Part shown: positions 51,405 to 58,912 of the stretch, piece after piece
Numbering within the stretch: position 1 is the first letter of the stretch
Layout: each line of letters starts with the position of its first letter
Source of the DNA: Streptomyces hiroshimensis
GTDB taxonomy: Bacteria > Actinomycetota > Actinomycetes > Streptomycetales > Streptomycetaceae
Reading direction: 5' to 3'
Assembly (NCBI RefSeq): GCF_014650335.1
Contig: NZ_BMUT01000011.1
Span: forward strand, 186,001 to 250,000
Length of the DNA stretch: 64,000 nt
The notes under the pieces: model-generated
The model's database searches: none
Told to the model about the DNA's origin: nothing
What the model saw: the letters and a program-made list of their open reading frames with translations, nothing else
Program-made: the position numbers and the translations under genes

Positions 51405-52308
51405 GGCCCGGCTCGGCACACCCCGCCTGGGCTACGGGGTCGGGCTGCGGACGCCGCACCTCGCCCACATCCGCGAACACCGTCCCCCCGTCGGCTTCTT
51501 CGAGATCATCTCGGAGAACTTCCTCGACTGCCGGGGCGGCCGCCGCCGGGCCCTGGAGGAGATCGCCGCGCACTACCCGGTGGTCCTGCACGGCGTGTCG
51601 CTGTCCATCGGCAGCACCGACCCGCTCGACTTCGGCTACCTGCGCCGGCTGAAGCGGCTCGCCGACGAGGTGGACGCACCGTGGGTGTCGGACCACGTGT
51701 GCTGGACGGGCGTGCTGGGCGTCCACACGCACGACCTGCTGCCCCTGCCGTTCACCGAGGAGACCCTGGCCCATGTCGCGGCCCGGGCCCGGGTCGTCCA
51801 GGACGTGCTGGAGAGGCCGCTGGCCCTGGAGAACCCCAGCAGCTACGTCGAGTTCCGGGCGTCCACCCTCACCGAGTGGGAGTTCCTGGCCCGGCTGGCG
51901 GAGGAGGCGGACTGCGGTCTGCTGCTCGACGTGAACAACGTCCACGTCTCCGCGTTCAACCACGACTTCGACCCCGAGCGGTACCTGCGGGAGCTGCCGC
52001 ACGAGCGGGTGGTCCAGATGCACCTGGCCGGCCACACCGACTACGGCACGCACATCATCGACACCCACGACGCACCCGTGGCCGAGCCGGTGTGGGAGCT
52101 GTACCGCCTCGCCGTGGAGCTCACCGGTGGCGGCGCGGCGACGCTGCTGGAACGGGACGACAAGCTGCCGCCCTTCCCCGAGCTGCTGGCCGAGCTGGAC
52201 CGGGCGCGGGCGGCGGCGGGGGCGGTGACGGCCGTGTCTTCCGTGCCTTCTGGGTCTTCTGGGCCTTCCGTGTCGTCCGTGGCGGCGGGGAGCGGCTCCC
52301 ATGGCTGA
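51397..52308 (+). CDS. DUF692 multinuclear iron oxidative enzyme (MNIO)
   Basis: A 303-residue TIM-barrel protein of the DUF692 family. These enzymes use two or three iron atoms to modify cysteine residues of peptides to oxazolone-thioamide, thiooxazole or related groups. Visible metal-binding segments are FEIISENFL, VLHGVSLSIG, WVSDHVCWTG, ENPSSYVEF, LLLDVNNVHVS, VQMHLAGH and IIDTHDAPV. The last 30 residues are a Ser/Gly/Val repeat tail. GTG start, overlapping both neighbours by 8 bp, so the three genes are translationally coupled. Confidence 0.93.
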   Translation: MGEARLGTPRLGYGVGLRTPHLAHIREHRPPVGFFEIISENFLDCRGGRRRALEEIAAHYPVVLHGVSLSIGSTDPLDFGYLRRLKRLADEVDAPWVSDHVCWTGVLGVHTHDLLPLPFTEETLAHVAARARVVQDVLERPLALENPSSYVEFRASTLTEWEFLARLAEEADCGLLLDVNNVHVSAFNHDFDPERYLRELPHERVVQMHLAGHTDYGTHIIDTHDAPVAEPVWELYRLAVELTGGGAATLLERDDKLPPFPELLAELDRARAAAGAVTAVSSVPSGSSGPSVSSVAAGSGSHG

Positions 52309-52975
52309 CGACGCCCCCGGCCCGGCCGGACTGGCCGCCGTCCAGCGCTGGATGCAGGCGGTGATCCTCGATCCGGCCGAGGCGGGTCCCGGCGCCGCCG
52401 ACCAAGTGGTGACCGCCTCGCGCCGGCTGCCGGCGCGCGAGCGGTTGCGGATCTACCAGCAGGGCTACCGGATGCGGCTGGCGGAGTGCATGCGCAGCCT
52501 GCACCCGGGGTCGGTGCACCTTCTCGGCCACGAGATCTTCGATCAGTTCGCGCTGGAGTACGTGGACGCCCACCCCTCCCGCTCGCCCACGCTCGCGGGG
52601 CTGAGCGACGGATTCGCCGCGCATCTCGGCCGTACGCGGCCCGACACCGCCCCCGGCGCGCAGCGCGAGGCGTGGATCGACCTGCTCATCGACCTGGTCC
52701 GCTTCGAGCGGGTCTTCGCCGAGGTGCTGGACGGGCCCGGGCCGGAGGACGGCAGCGGGGACGCGCCGTCGTCCCTGCGGCTGTTCCGGGCCTGTGCGCC
52801 CGTGCACACCTATCTGGCAGCGGTCCACCGGGGTCTCGACCCGGACCCGCCCGGGCAGAGACCGGTCCGCCTCGCCGCCTTCCGCCGCGACTACACGGTC
52901 GTGACCCGGGAGCTGAGCCCTGCGGCGTACGGCCGCCTGCTCGCATCCCGCGCGACGGACGACTTGCCGACGTAG
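52301..52975 (+). CDS. DUF2063 family protein (HvfC/BufC-like MNIO partner)
   Basis: A 224-residue protein. The N-terminal helical domain (LAAVQRWMQAVILDPAEAG, RRLPARERLRIYQQGYRMRL, SLHPGSVHLLGHE) is the DUF2063 'putative DNA-binding' domain. In characterised MNIO systems it acts as a partner that recruits the precursor rather than as a DNA-binding protein. The C-terminal half resembles a second helical/beta domain. Coupling with DUF692 supports this role. Its stop codon sits in a 15-bp tandem repeat. Confidence 0.87.
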   Translation: MADDAPGPAGLAAVQRWMQAVILDPAEAGPGAADQVVTASRRLPARERLRIYQQGYRMRLAECMRSLHPGSVHLLGHEIFDQFALEYVDAHPSRSPTLAGLSDGFAAHLGRTRPDTAPGAQREAWIDLLIDLVRFERVFAEVLDGPGPEDGSGDAPSSLRLFRACAPVHTYLAAVHRGLDPDPPGQRPVRLAAFRRDYTVVTRELSPAAYGRLLASRATDDLPT

Positions 52976-53017
52976 CGCCCTCAGACATAGCGCCCTCAGA
53001 CGTGGCGCCCTCAGACG
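52973..53017. repeat. 15-bp tandem repeat starting at the DUF2063 stop codon
   Basis: Three 15-bp units of TAGCGCCCTCAGACA-type; the first TAG is the stop codon of the DUF2063 gene. Lies 28 bases before the ferritin-like gene. Confidence 0.9.
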
Positions 53018-53045
53018 TAGCCCGTCTCTTTCCGGAGGACTTCTC

Positions 53046-54377
53046 ATGTCCCAGAACGCTCCGCTCTCCGACGAACCCGTTCCCGACATCGCCACCCTGG
53101 ACGACCTCACCGAGCACCTGAAGGCCGCAGCACAGGTCGAGCTGTCCACGATCCCGCTGTACCTCTACGCCACCTACTCGATCAAGACGCGCGGCTATTC
53201 GCAGTGGGCCGCCGGGGAACCGGCGCAACGCACCATGATCGGTATCGCGATCGAGGAGATGCTGCACCTGACGCTGGTGCGCAATCTGCTGGTCGCGATC
53301 GGGAGCGGGGACAAGGTCCGGTTCTACTCGGAATCCTTCATCCCGAAATACCCCGCACCCATGCTGATGCGCACTCCCGAGCTGATGCTCGCCCTGCGCC
53401 GTATGTCCTCGGAACAGGTGGACACGTTCATCGGGATCGAGAAGCCCGAGCAGGCGGAGCTCATGGCGGAGAGCATCCGGCCGTACCACTCCCTCGGCGA
53501 GTTCTACGAGCGCATCGAGAAGGGCATCAAGCTCCTCAGCTCCGAAGACGTCAAGCCGGAGAACCGGATCGACTGGAACGCGGCCAGGGAACGGCTGTGG
53601 AAGTTCCAGTACCACCGCGGTTACTGGAACCAGAACGGCGGATCCGACCAACCGCTCCTCATCATGGACGAGGATTCCGCGCTGCAGGCCATGGAGATCA
53701 TCGTCGACCAGGGCGAGGGCGCCCGGGGTGACCACGGCCTCCTGCCCGACCCGATCGTCCGTACGGATGACTTCCCGCCGCAGGAACTGGGCAAGTGGCA
53801 GGCCTCCCACTACACGAAGTTCAGTGACATCAAAAAGGGCCTGAACGGGATCGGCGTCGTCCAGGACGACAACGGAAAGCAGAAGTTCACCATCGACAGC
53901 CCGGACGTCATCTGGCCGGTGATGCCGGATCCGGACATCGACAAGCTCGTCGAGGGACGGCCCGTCCGGGATCTGATGGTGCTGTCCAACGCCGCCTACT
54001 GTTACGTCCTCGCCCTGCTCGACGCGATTTACCGCGAGCCGATGGAGGCGATCGACCCGAAGGACACCGAGCCGTTCCGCACGAGCCGCCGGTACGGGCT
54101 GGAACGGTCCTTCGTCGCGGTGATGCAGGGGGTGCTGTACCCGATCGCCGATCTGCTGGTCCGGACCCCGCTCACGGCCGAGGACCTCAAGGCGGCGCCC
54201 ACGAAGCCGGTACACGCCGGCCCGCCGTTCCAGTACTACGCATTCACGAAGCAGCCTCAGGCCGAACTGCTGGAGATGTGCAACGCGCTCATCCCGTACT
54301 ACCCGGCGCTGGGCGGCGACGACGGGGTCCAGCGGCAGATCGCGCTCCTGCCCGAAGTGGACCTTCCGGAGAGCTGA
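53046..54377 (+). CDS. Ferritin-like protein (iminophenyl-pyruvate dimer synthase-type domain)
   Basis: A 443-residue protein. The N-terminal domain has QVELSTIPLYLYATYSI and IGIAIEEMLHLTLVRNLLVA, the E...EE..H pattern of a carboxylate-bridged di-iron helical bundle as in the ferritin-like domain of VioB/RebD-type proteins. The C-terminal part (about 250-440: YCYVLALLDAIYREPMEA, SFVAVMQGVLYPIADLLV) is also helical. GGAGG precedes the ATG. It is 70 bp after the DUF2063 gene and is closed by a terminator, so it is the last gene of the MNIO operon. It may supply iron or oxidise a substrate; this is inference. Confidence 0.85.
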   Translation: MSQNAPLSDEPVPDIATLDDLTEHLKAAAQVELSTIPLYLYATYSIKTRGYSQWAAGEPAQRTMIGIAIEEMLHLTLVRNLLVAIGSGDKVRFYSESFIPKYPAPMLMRTPELMLALRRMSSEQVDTFIGIEKPEQAELMAESIRPYHSLGEFYERIEKGIKLLSSEDVKPENRIDWNAARERLWKFQYHRGYWNQNGGSDQPLLIMDEDSALQAMEIIVDQGEGARGDHGLLPDPIVRTDDFPPQELGKWQASHYTKFSDIKKGLNGIGVVQDDNGKQKFTIDSPDVIWPVMPDPDIDKLVEGRPVRDLMVLSNAAYCYVLALLDAIYREPMEAIDPKDTEPFRTSRRYGLERSFVAVMQGVLYPIADLLVRTPLTAEDLKAAPTKPVHAGPPFQYYAFTKQPQAELLEMCNALIPYYPALGGDDGVQRQIALLPEVDLPES

Positions 54378-54396
54378 AACACCGGGCAGCACGGAA

Positions 54397-54424
54397 CGGC
54401 GCCCTCCCCGGCGGGAGGGCGCCG
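54397..54424 (+). terminator. Hairpin terminator after the MNIO operon
   Basis: A 12-bp stem (CGGCGCCCTCCC and complement) with loop CGGC, followed by CTCCTTT, lies 20 bases past the ferritin-like stop codon. Confidence 0.75.
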
Positions 54425-54473
54425 CTCCTTTGGACCTGTACCCGTGCTTGACCTGTACCCGTACCGCCGGAGC

Positions 54474-55748
54474 TCAGCCGGTCTTCGGCCTGGCCGTGGC
54501 GATCTGCCCGTTCACGAAGACGGGCGCGCCGTTGTCGGCGTTGTCGATGGTGTTGTTCGGCACCGTGAACTCCACCTTGCCCGGCTCGAAGACCATGCAC
54601 ATGCTCGATCCGCCGTAGCTGAAGTAGCCGATCTCGTCGCCCCGGGTGACCCGCTTGCCCTCCTCGGCGGTGATCGTGACCGACGAGATCTCGGTGATGC
54701 CGACGGGGATGACGCACACCAGGCCGATGTCGGGCACGGTGCTCTCGATGACGACCAGTCCGCGGGTGTTGACCGACGCCTGATACCCCTGGGAGAGCGT
54801 GCCGGCGGACGTGTCCACGTCCTTCATCTGCAGCTCGCTGAACATCAGCCCGGGGATCGTCTCGACGTGCCGGACGATGCCGTCGACCGGCGCGTGCCAG
54901 CGGTGGTAGTCCGCGCCGGAAAGGAACGTCTGGAAGACGTCCCCGCCGACGAACCTGTCCGTTTCCGCCCAGCCGTTGAGCATCTGCCGCAGCGAGTAGG
55001 GCTGCCCCTTGAGCGTGATGTCGGCGTCCTCCTGGACGCCGGACAGATACCGCACCACCGATCCGTCGTTGGGCGAGAGGACGGCCTGCGGATTGTGATG
55101 GGCACCGTTGGGGCGGAACTCCGGCTTGATGTGCCGGTTGAAGAAGTCGTTGAAACAGCCGAACCCCCCGTAGAGGGCCTCGGGGTCGGGGATGACGAAC
55201 TCGTAGAGCTTGAACTTCTCGGCGGCGGCCTGGCACAGCCAGCCGTTCGGGCCGTCGTTGAGGACGTAACGGCTGTCCGGGTGGACCAGGAAGTCGCACC
55301 ACGCCTTGAGGATCACCCTGAGGGCGTCGTTGAACTTCTTGTCGCGGAAGGCTTCCCAGCCGGCGGGCATCGCCATCATGTAACAGAACAGGGCCGACAT
55401 CGGAAAGGCGACGTGACTGGAGGGATCCAGGTCGAACGTCGGCGCGGTGACCGTGATTTCGTCGAGACAGTTCAGCATCTCGTCGATGTCCTTGACGTAC
55501 TTGTGGTCCGCCGGAACCTGGTCGATGGCCTGGGCGACGAGGTCTTTGAGCTTCTTGTCGCCGTCGAGCAGTTCCTTCAGCGCCTGGACGGAGGGGACGT
55601 GCCCCTCCGTCCGTGCTGCGGCCCTGCGGACGAGATCCGCCTGCCAGGCGTCGATGGCCTTCCGGTTACGGGGCAGATAACCGGCGGCCCGCCCGAATGA
55701 ATTCCGGTACCGCGCCTCGAGAACCGCCGTCGTGATGGCCTTGCCCAT
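54474..55748 (-). CDS. PsiD-like phosphatidylserine decarboxylase family protein
   Basis: A 424-residue enzyme. The N-terminal PSDC-type domain (AAGYLPRNRKAIDAWQADLV) is of the kind that precedes the catalytic domain in tryptophan-decarboxylase PsiD-like proteins. The decarboxylase core has GADYHRWHAPVDG (catalytic His) and YFSYGGSSMCMVFEPG, where the GSS would be the autocatalytic cleavage site forming the pyruvoyl group. It has no membrane segments, unlike bacterial PSD for phospholipids, so it may act on amino acids. GAAGGG precedes the ATG at 55748. It is convergent with the MNIO operon. Confidence 0.85.
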   Translation of the reverse strand: MGKAITTAVLEARYRNSFGRAAGYLPRNRKAIDAWQADLVRRAAARTEGHVPSVQALKELLDGDKKLKDLVAQAIDQVPADHKYVKDIDEMLNCLDEITVTAPTFDLDPSSHVAFPMSALFCYMMAMPAGWEAFRDKKFNDALRVILKAWCDFLVHPDSRYVLNDGPNGWLCQAAAEKFKLYEFVIPDPEALYGGFGCFNDFFNRHIKPEFRPNGAHHNPQAVLSPNDGSVVRYLSGVQEDADITLKGQPYSLRQMLNGWAETDRFVGGDVFQTFLSGADYHRWHAPVDGIVRHVETIPGLMFSELQMKDVDTSAGTLSQGYQASVNTRGLVVIESTVPDIGLVCVIPVGITEISSVTITAEEGKRVTRGDEIGYFSYGGSSMCMVFEPGKVEFTVPNNTIDNADNGAPVFVNGQIATARPKTG

Positions 55749-55906
55749 GGCTTGCCCTTCGTCGATTTCGTCGATCGGATCGTCGTGCGGAAACGCCTCG
55801 TTCACGCGTCGTCGGCGCAACGGGATCCGACCGTACCGGCCTGCCGAGGGGCGTCACAGGAGTGCAATCCGGCCGCCGTTCCGGGCCACTTGGCGTCTCT
55901 GCAGCC

Positions 55907-57451
55907 CTAGGACATCTCGGGCACGGCCTCCCGGGCCGCAGGCTGCGGTCGCTGCTGCTGCGCCGCCGGCTTCGCGGGGCGCCGCACGAGCGCGAGGGCC
56001 ACCAGACCGCCCAGGATCCCCAGCGCTCCGGAGACGAGGAACGTCTGCCGCAGGCCGGCCGCGAAGGCCTCGTGCACCAGCTGTCCGAGCAGATCCCGCT
56101 CGGCGGGGCCCGCGTGGGCGACGACCGCTCCGGCCTGGCCGCCCGCCAGCGCATCGGCGGTCGCCGAGGGGTCGGCCACCGAGCCGGCCCCGTGGTCCCT
56201 GACCGCGCTCGTGAGGCCGGACTGGAACACGACGCCCAGGACGGCGATGCCCAGCGCGTTCCCCAGCTGCCGCGCGGTGTTGACGGCGCCGCTGGCCATA
56301 CCGCCGCGCTCCGGGCCGACGGACGCCATCGCCGCCGAGGCCAGCATGGGCGTGGCGAGCCCGACGCCGATGCCGGTGACCGCGAGGCCCGGGACCAGGA
56401 CGGTCCAGTCCGACCCCGCGTCCACGGTCGCCTGGAGGAGCGCACCCGCACCGATCAGCAGCATGCCCACGCCGATGGTCCAGCGCGGCGAGACGTCGTG
56501 CAGGAAGCGCCCCGACAGCGAGGCGACGAGGAACGCGGCCACGCTCATCGGCAGACAGGTCAGCCCTGCCGCCACCGGCCCCATGCCCCGGACGGACTGC
56601 AGCCACAGGGAGGTGTACGCCAGGTAGGAGAACGCGGCGACGGACAGCAGTACCGCGGCGGCCATCAGACCGGAGAAGGACGCCCGGCGAAAGAGGGAGA
56701 GGTCCAGCAGCGGCTGCTCGCGACGCGTCTCGATCAGCAGGAACGCGAGCAGCGCCAGCGCGGCCACGCCGAACAGGCCCAGGGTGGCGCCCGACGTCCA
56801 GCCGTAGTCGTTGCCCTTGATCAGCGCATAGGTGGCGCTTCCCGCCGCGACGGTGAAGGCCGCCAGGCCCGGCAGGTCCACGCCCCGGCCGCGGCGGGGC
56901 GGCGTCGGGGCGACGCAGCGCAGCGTCATCGCGATGGCCAGCACGCTGATGGGCAGGTTCACGAAGAAGATCCAGCGCCAGTCCAGGTGCTCGGTCAGCA
57001 GGCCTCCCATGATCGGGCCGGCCGCGGAGGCGGCGCCGCTGACCGCTCCCCAGGCGCCGAACGCCACGCCGCGGTCCCGGCCGTGGTAGATGCTGCTGAT
57101 CAGGGCCGTGGTCGTCGCGAGCATCGCCGCTCCGCCGACGCCCTGCACGCACCGGAAGGCGATCAGGGCCTCCGGGCCGGTCGCCAGTCCGCAGGCCAGG
57201 GAGGCGAGGGCGAACAGCGTCAGCCCCGCCACGTAGACCTGCCGGTGGCCGGCCCGGTCGGCGAGGGAACCGACACCCAGCAGCAGCGCGGCGAGCGCCA
57301 GCGCGTAGACGTCCATCACCCACTGCAGGTCCGCGAACGAGGTGCGCAGGCTCTCGGCCATGTCAGGGAGCGCCACGACGACGATGGTCACGTCCACGAG
57401 CAGCATGAACGTCCCCAGGCACACCGCCACGAGCGGCAGCCACTTACGCAT
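55907..57451 (-). CDS. MFS drug-type exporter, 14 transmembrane segments (DHA2)
   Basis: A 514-residue transporter of the EmrB/QacA type: LVAVCLGTFMLLVDVTIVVV and ALPDMAESLRTSFADLQWVM (family start), LGVGSLADRAGHRQVYVAGL (motif A), and an ATAL..MGGLLTEHLDWRWIFF-like motif C region. About fourteen transmembrane segments, ending in a short Gln/Arg tail. GGAGG is upstream of the ATG. It is divergent by 126 bp from an Lrp-type regulator, its probable controller. It could export the product of the neighbouring decarboxylase. Confidence 0.92.
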   Translation of the reverse strand: MRKWLPLVAVCLGTFMLLVDVTIVVVALPDMAESLRTSFADLQWVMDVYALALAALLLGVGSLADRAGHRQVYVAGLTLFALASLACGLATGPEALIAFRCVQGVGGAAMLATTTALISSIYHGRDRGVAFGAWGAVSGAASAAGPIMGGLLTEHLDWRWIFFVNLPISVLAIAMTLRCVAPTPPRRGRGVDLPGLAAFTVAAGSATYALIKGNDYGWTSGATLGLFGVAALALLAFLLIETRREQPLLDLSLFRRASFSGLMAAAVLLSVAAFSYLAYTSLWLQSVRGMGPVAAGLTCLPMSVAAFLVASLSGRFLHDVSPRWTIGVGMLLIGAGALLQATVDAGSDWTVLVPGLAVTGIGVGLATPMLASAAMASVGPERGGMASGAVNTARQLGNALGIAVLGVVFQSGLTSAVRDHGAGSVADPSATADALAGGQAGAVVAHAGPAERDLLGQLVHEAFAAGLRQTFLVSGALGILGGLVALALVRRPAKPAAQQQRPQPAAREAVPEMS

Positions 57452-57577
57452 TTTCCACAACCTCCGAGGGTGTTGTCCGACGAGGACCGAAGGTCGCATC
57501 CGTTGGCTGTTTCTCAGAACTCAGGGGAGGTTTCATGACGGATTCCGATGCACAGTGGCCATGGAATGATGGAAAGC

Positions 57578-58585
57578 ATGACCAATGACGGGCAGAAGTT
57601 CGACCTCCTCGACCGGCAGCTGGTGCAGGCGCTGATGATCGACGGCCGGGCCGCCTTCAGCCGCATCGCCGCCGTCCTCGGCGTCACGGACCAGACGGTG
57701 ATCCGCCGCTACCGCAGACTGCGCGGCGCCGGCCTGCTCCGGGTGCTCGGCCTGCCCGAGGGCGAGCGCGTCGGCCTCTACGAATCGCGGCTGCGCATCC
57801 AGTGCGTCCCGGGAGCGGCCGTCGACATCGCCGAGGCGCTGGCACGCCGTCCGGACACGGGCTGGGTCAAGATCTTCTCGGGCGGCACCGAGGTGGGCTG
57901 CCTCGTCAGCTCGCGCACGCGCGAGGACCACGAGGCACTCCTGCTCCGCAAGCTGCCGCGCACCCGGCAGGTCACCGGCGTCTCGGCGCAGACCATGCTG
58001 CACGAGTACACCGGCGGCGCGAACCGCTGCTTCGGGCGGGACGAGCTGACCGGGGAGCAGATCGCGGCGCTGGAGCCCGCACCGGCCGGCGGGGAGGGCG
58101 CGGGCGAGGACGTCGTCCGGCTCGACGACGCCGACTACGCGATGCTGGCCGTGCTCGCCCGGGACGGCAGGGCGGGCTACCCGGAGCTCGCCGCGGCGGC
58201 CGGCCGGTCGGAGTCCACGGTCCGAAGGCGCATCGAGTACCTGCGGGGGAGCGGCGCGCTCTCCTTCGACGTCGAGGTCCACTCCGTCCACCTCGGCTAC
58301 GCGATCGAGGCCGGGATCTCCGCCACGGTCGTGCCGAGCGAGCTCGCGGCGGTCGGACGGGCGCTCGCCCGCCACCCTCAGGTGCCGTTCGCCGCGGCGG
58401 TGACCGGTGCGGCCAACCTCGCGGCGTCGGTGCTCTGCCGCGATCAGCGCGACCTGTACCGGTACATGACCGAGGGCATCGGGGCCTTGAAGGCCGTGCA
58501 GCGGCTGGAGGTTCTCCCGGTGCTCCGGCAGGTGAAGAGGGCGGGCCTGCTGAGCGACGGCAGCAGGCTCTTCGACGCCCCGTGA
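57578..58585 (+). CDS. Lrp/AsnC-family regulator with two HTH domains
   Basis: A 335-residue protein with two AsnC-type units: HTH 1 (KFDLLDRQLVQALMIDGRAA, TVIRRYRRLRGAGLL), a RAM-like region, then HTH 2 (about 195-245: YAMLAVLARDGRAGYPELAA, STVRRRIEYLRGSGAL) and a C-terminal RAM ligand domain. This doubled form is common in Streptomyces. It is likely to bind amino acids or related effectors and to control the divergent exporter. ATG after GGAAAGC. Confidence 0.9.
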   Translation: MTNDGQKFDLLDRQLVQALMIDGRAAFSRIAAVLGVTDQTVIRRYRRLRGAGLLRVLGLPEGERVGLYESRLRIQCVPGAAVDIAEALARRPDTGWVKIFSGGTEVGCLVSSRTREDHEALLLRKLPRTRQVTGVSAQTMLHEYTGGANRCFGRDELTGEQIAALEPAPAGGEGAGEDVVRLDDADYAMLAVLARDGRAGYPELAAAAGRSESTVRRRIEYLRGSGALSFDVEVHSVHLGYAIEAGISATVVPSELAAVGRALARHPQVPFAAAVTGAANLAASVLCRDQRDLYRYMTEGIGALKAVQRLEVLPVLRQVKRAGLLSDGSRLFDAP

Positions 58586-58780
58586 GACGGGGGTGGGGTG
58601 AGGTGGTGCTGCCGACGGCCCCGGTCCAGGGGTAGACCGGGGCCGCCGGGGGTGTCCGAGGGGAGCGGACCACCCAAACGGAACGCGCAGGGCCGATGAG
58701 GAGGGTCTCGTCCCTGGTGTTCGCCCACCTTGGCGTCCCGGATGCTCACCGTCGTGAGCGCTGCAGGTCCGGGTGCCACA

Positions 58781-58802
58781 GGCAGTAAATATATTTACTG
58801 CC
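58781..58802. promoter_or_regulatory. 22-bp perfect palindrome, AT-rich centre
   Basis: GGCAGTAAATA is followed at once by its exact complement. AT-rich in a GC-rich genome; lies between two convergent genes, so its target promoter is unclear. Confidence 0.75.
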
Positions 58803-58816
58803 CAGTAAGCAAGGGT

Positions 58817-58830
58817 ATGAAAATTTTCAT
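58817..58830. promoter_or_regulatory. 14-bp perfect palindrome resembling RpiR-type sites
   Basis: ATGAAAATTTTCAT, 14 bases after the 22-bp palindrome. The TGAAA/TTTCA arms recall sites described for RpiR/MurR regulators, and the next gene encodes one. Confidence 0.6.
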
Positions 58831-58861
58831 TCGCAGTGACGCCCGGGTACGGCGTGAAAGT

Positions 58862-58873
58862 CCCGATATCGGG
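58862..58873. promoter_or_regulatory. 12-bp perfect palindrome
   Basis: CCCGATATCGGG, the third palindrome in 93 bp; 40 bp before the RpiR gene's stop codon. Confidence 0.5.
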
Positions 58874-58912
58874 TGGGGGCGTGGGCGGGGTGTGGCTGTG
58901 GGTGCGCGGGTG

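Larger units (their letters stand above)
58586..58912. other. 327-bp convergent intergenic region rich in palindromes
   Basis: No gene was seen between the Lrp gene end and the RpiR gene end. It is AT-rich in its middle and carries three perfect palindromes (58781-58802, 58817-58830, 58862-58873). No T-run terminator was identified. Confidence 0.6.

Noticed and set aside
58781..58830. Transcription terminator for the Lrp gene
   Set aside because: The palindromes are AT-rich without a loop or T-run; they look like protein-binding sites rather than terminators.
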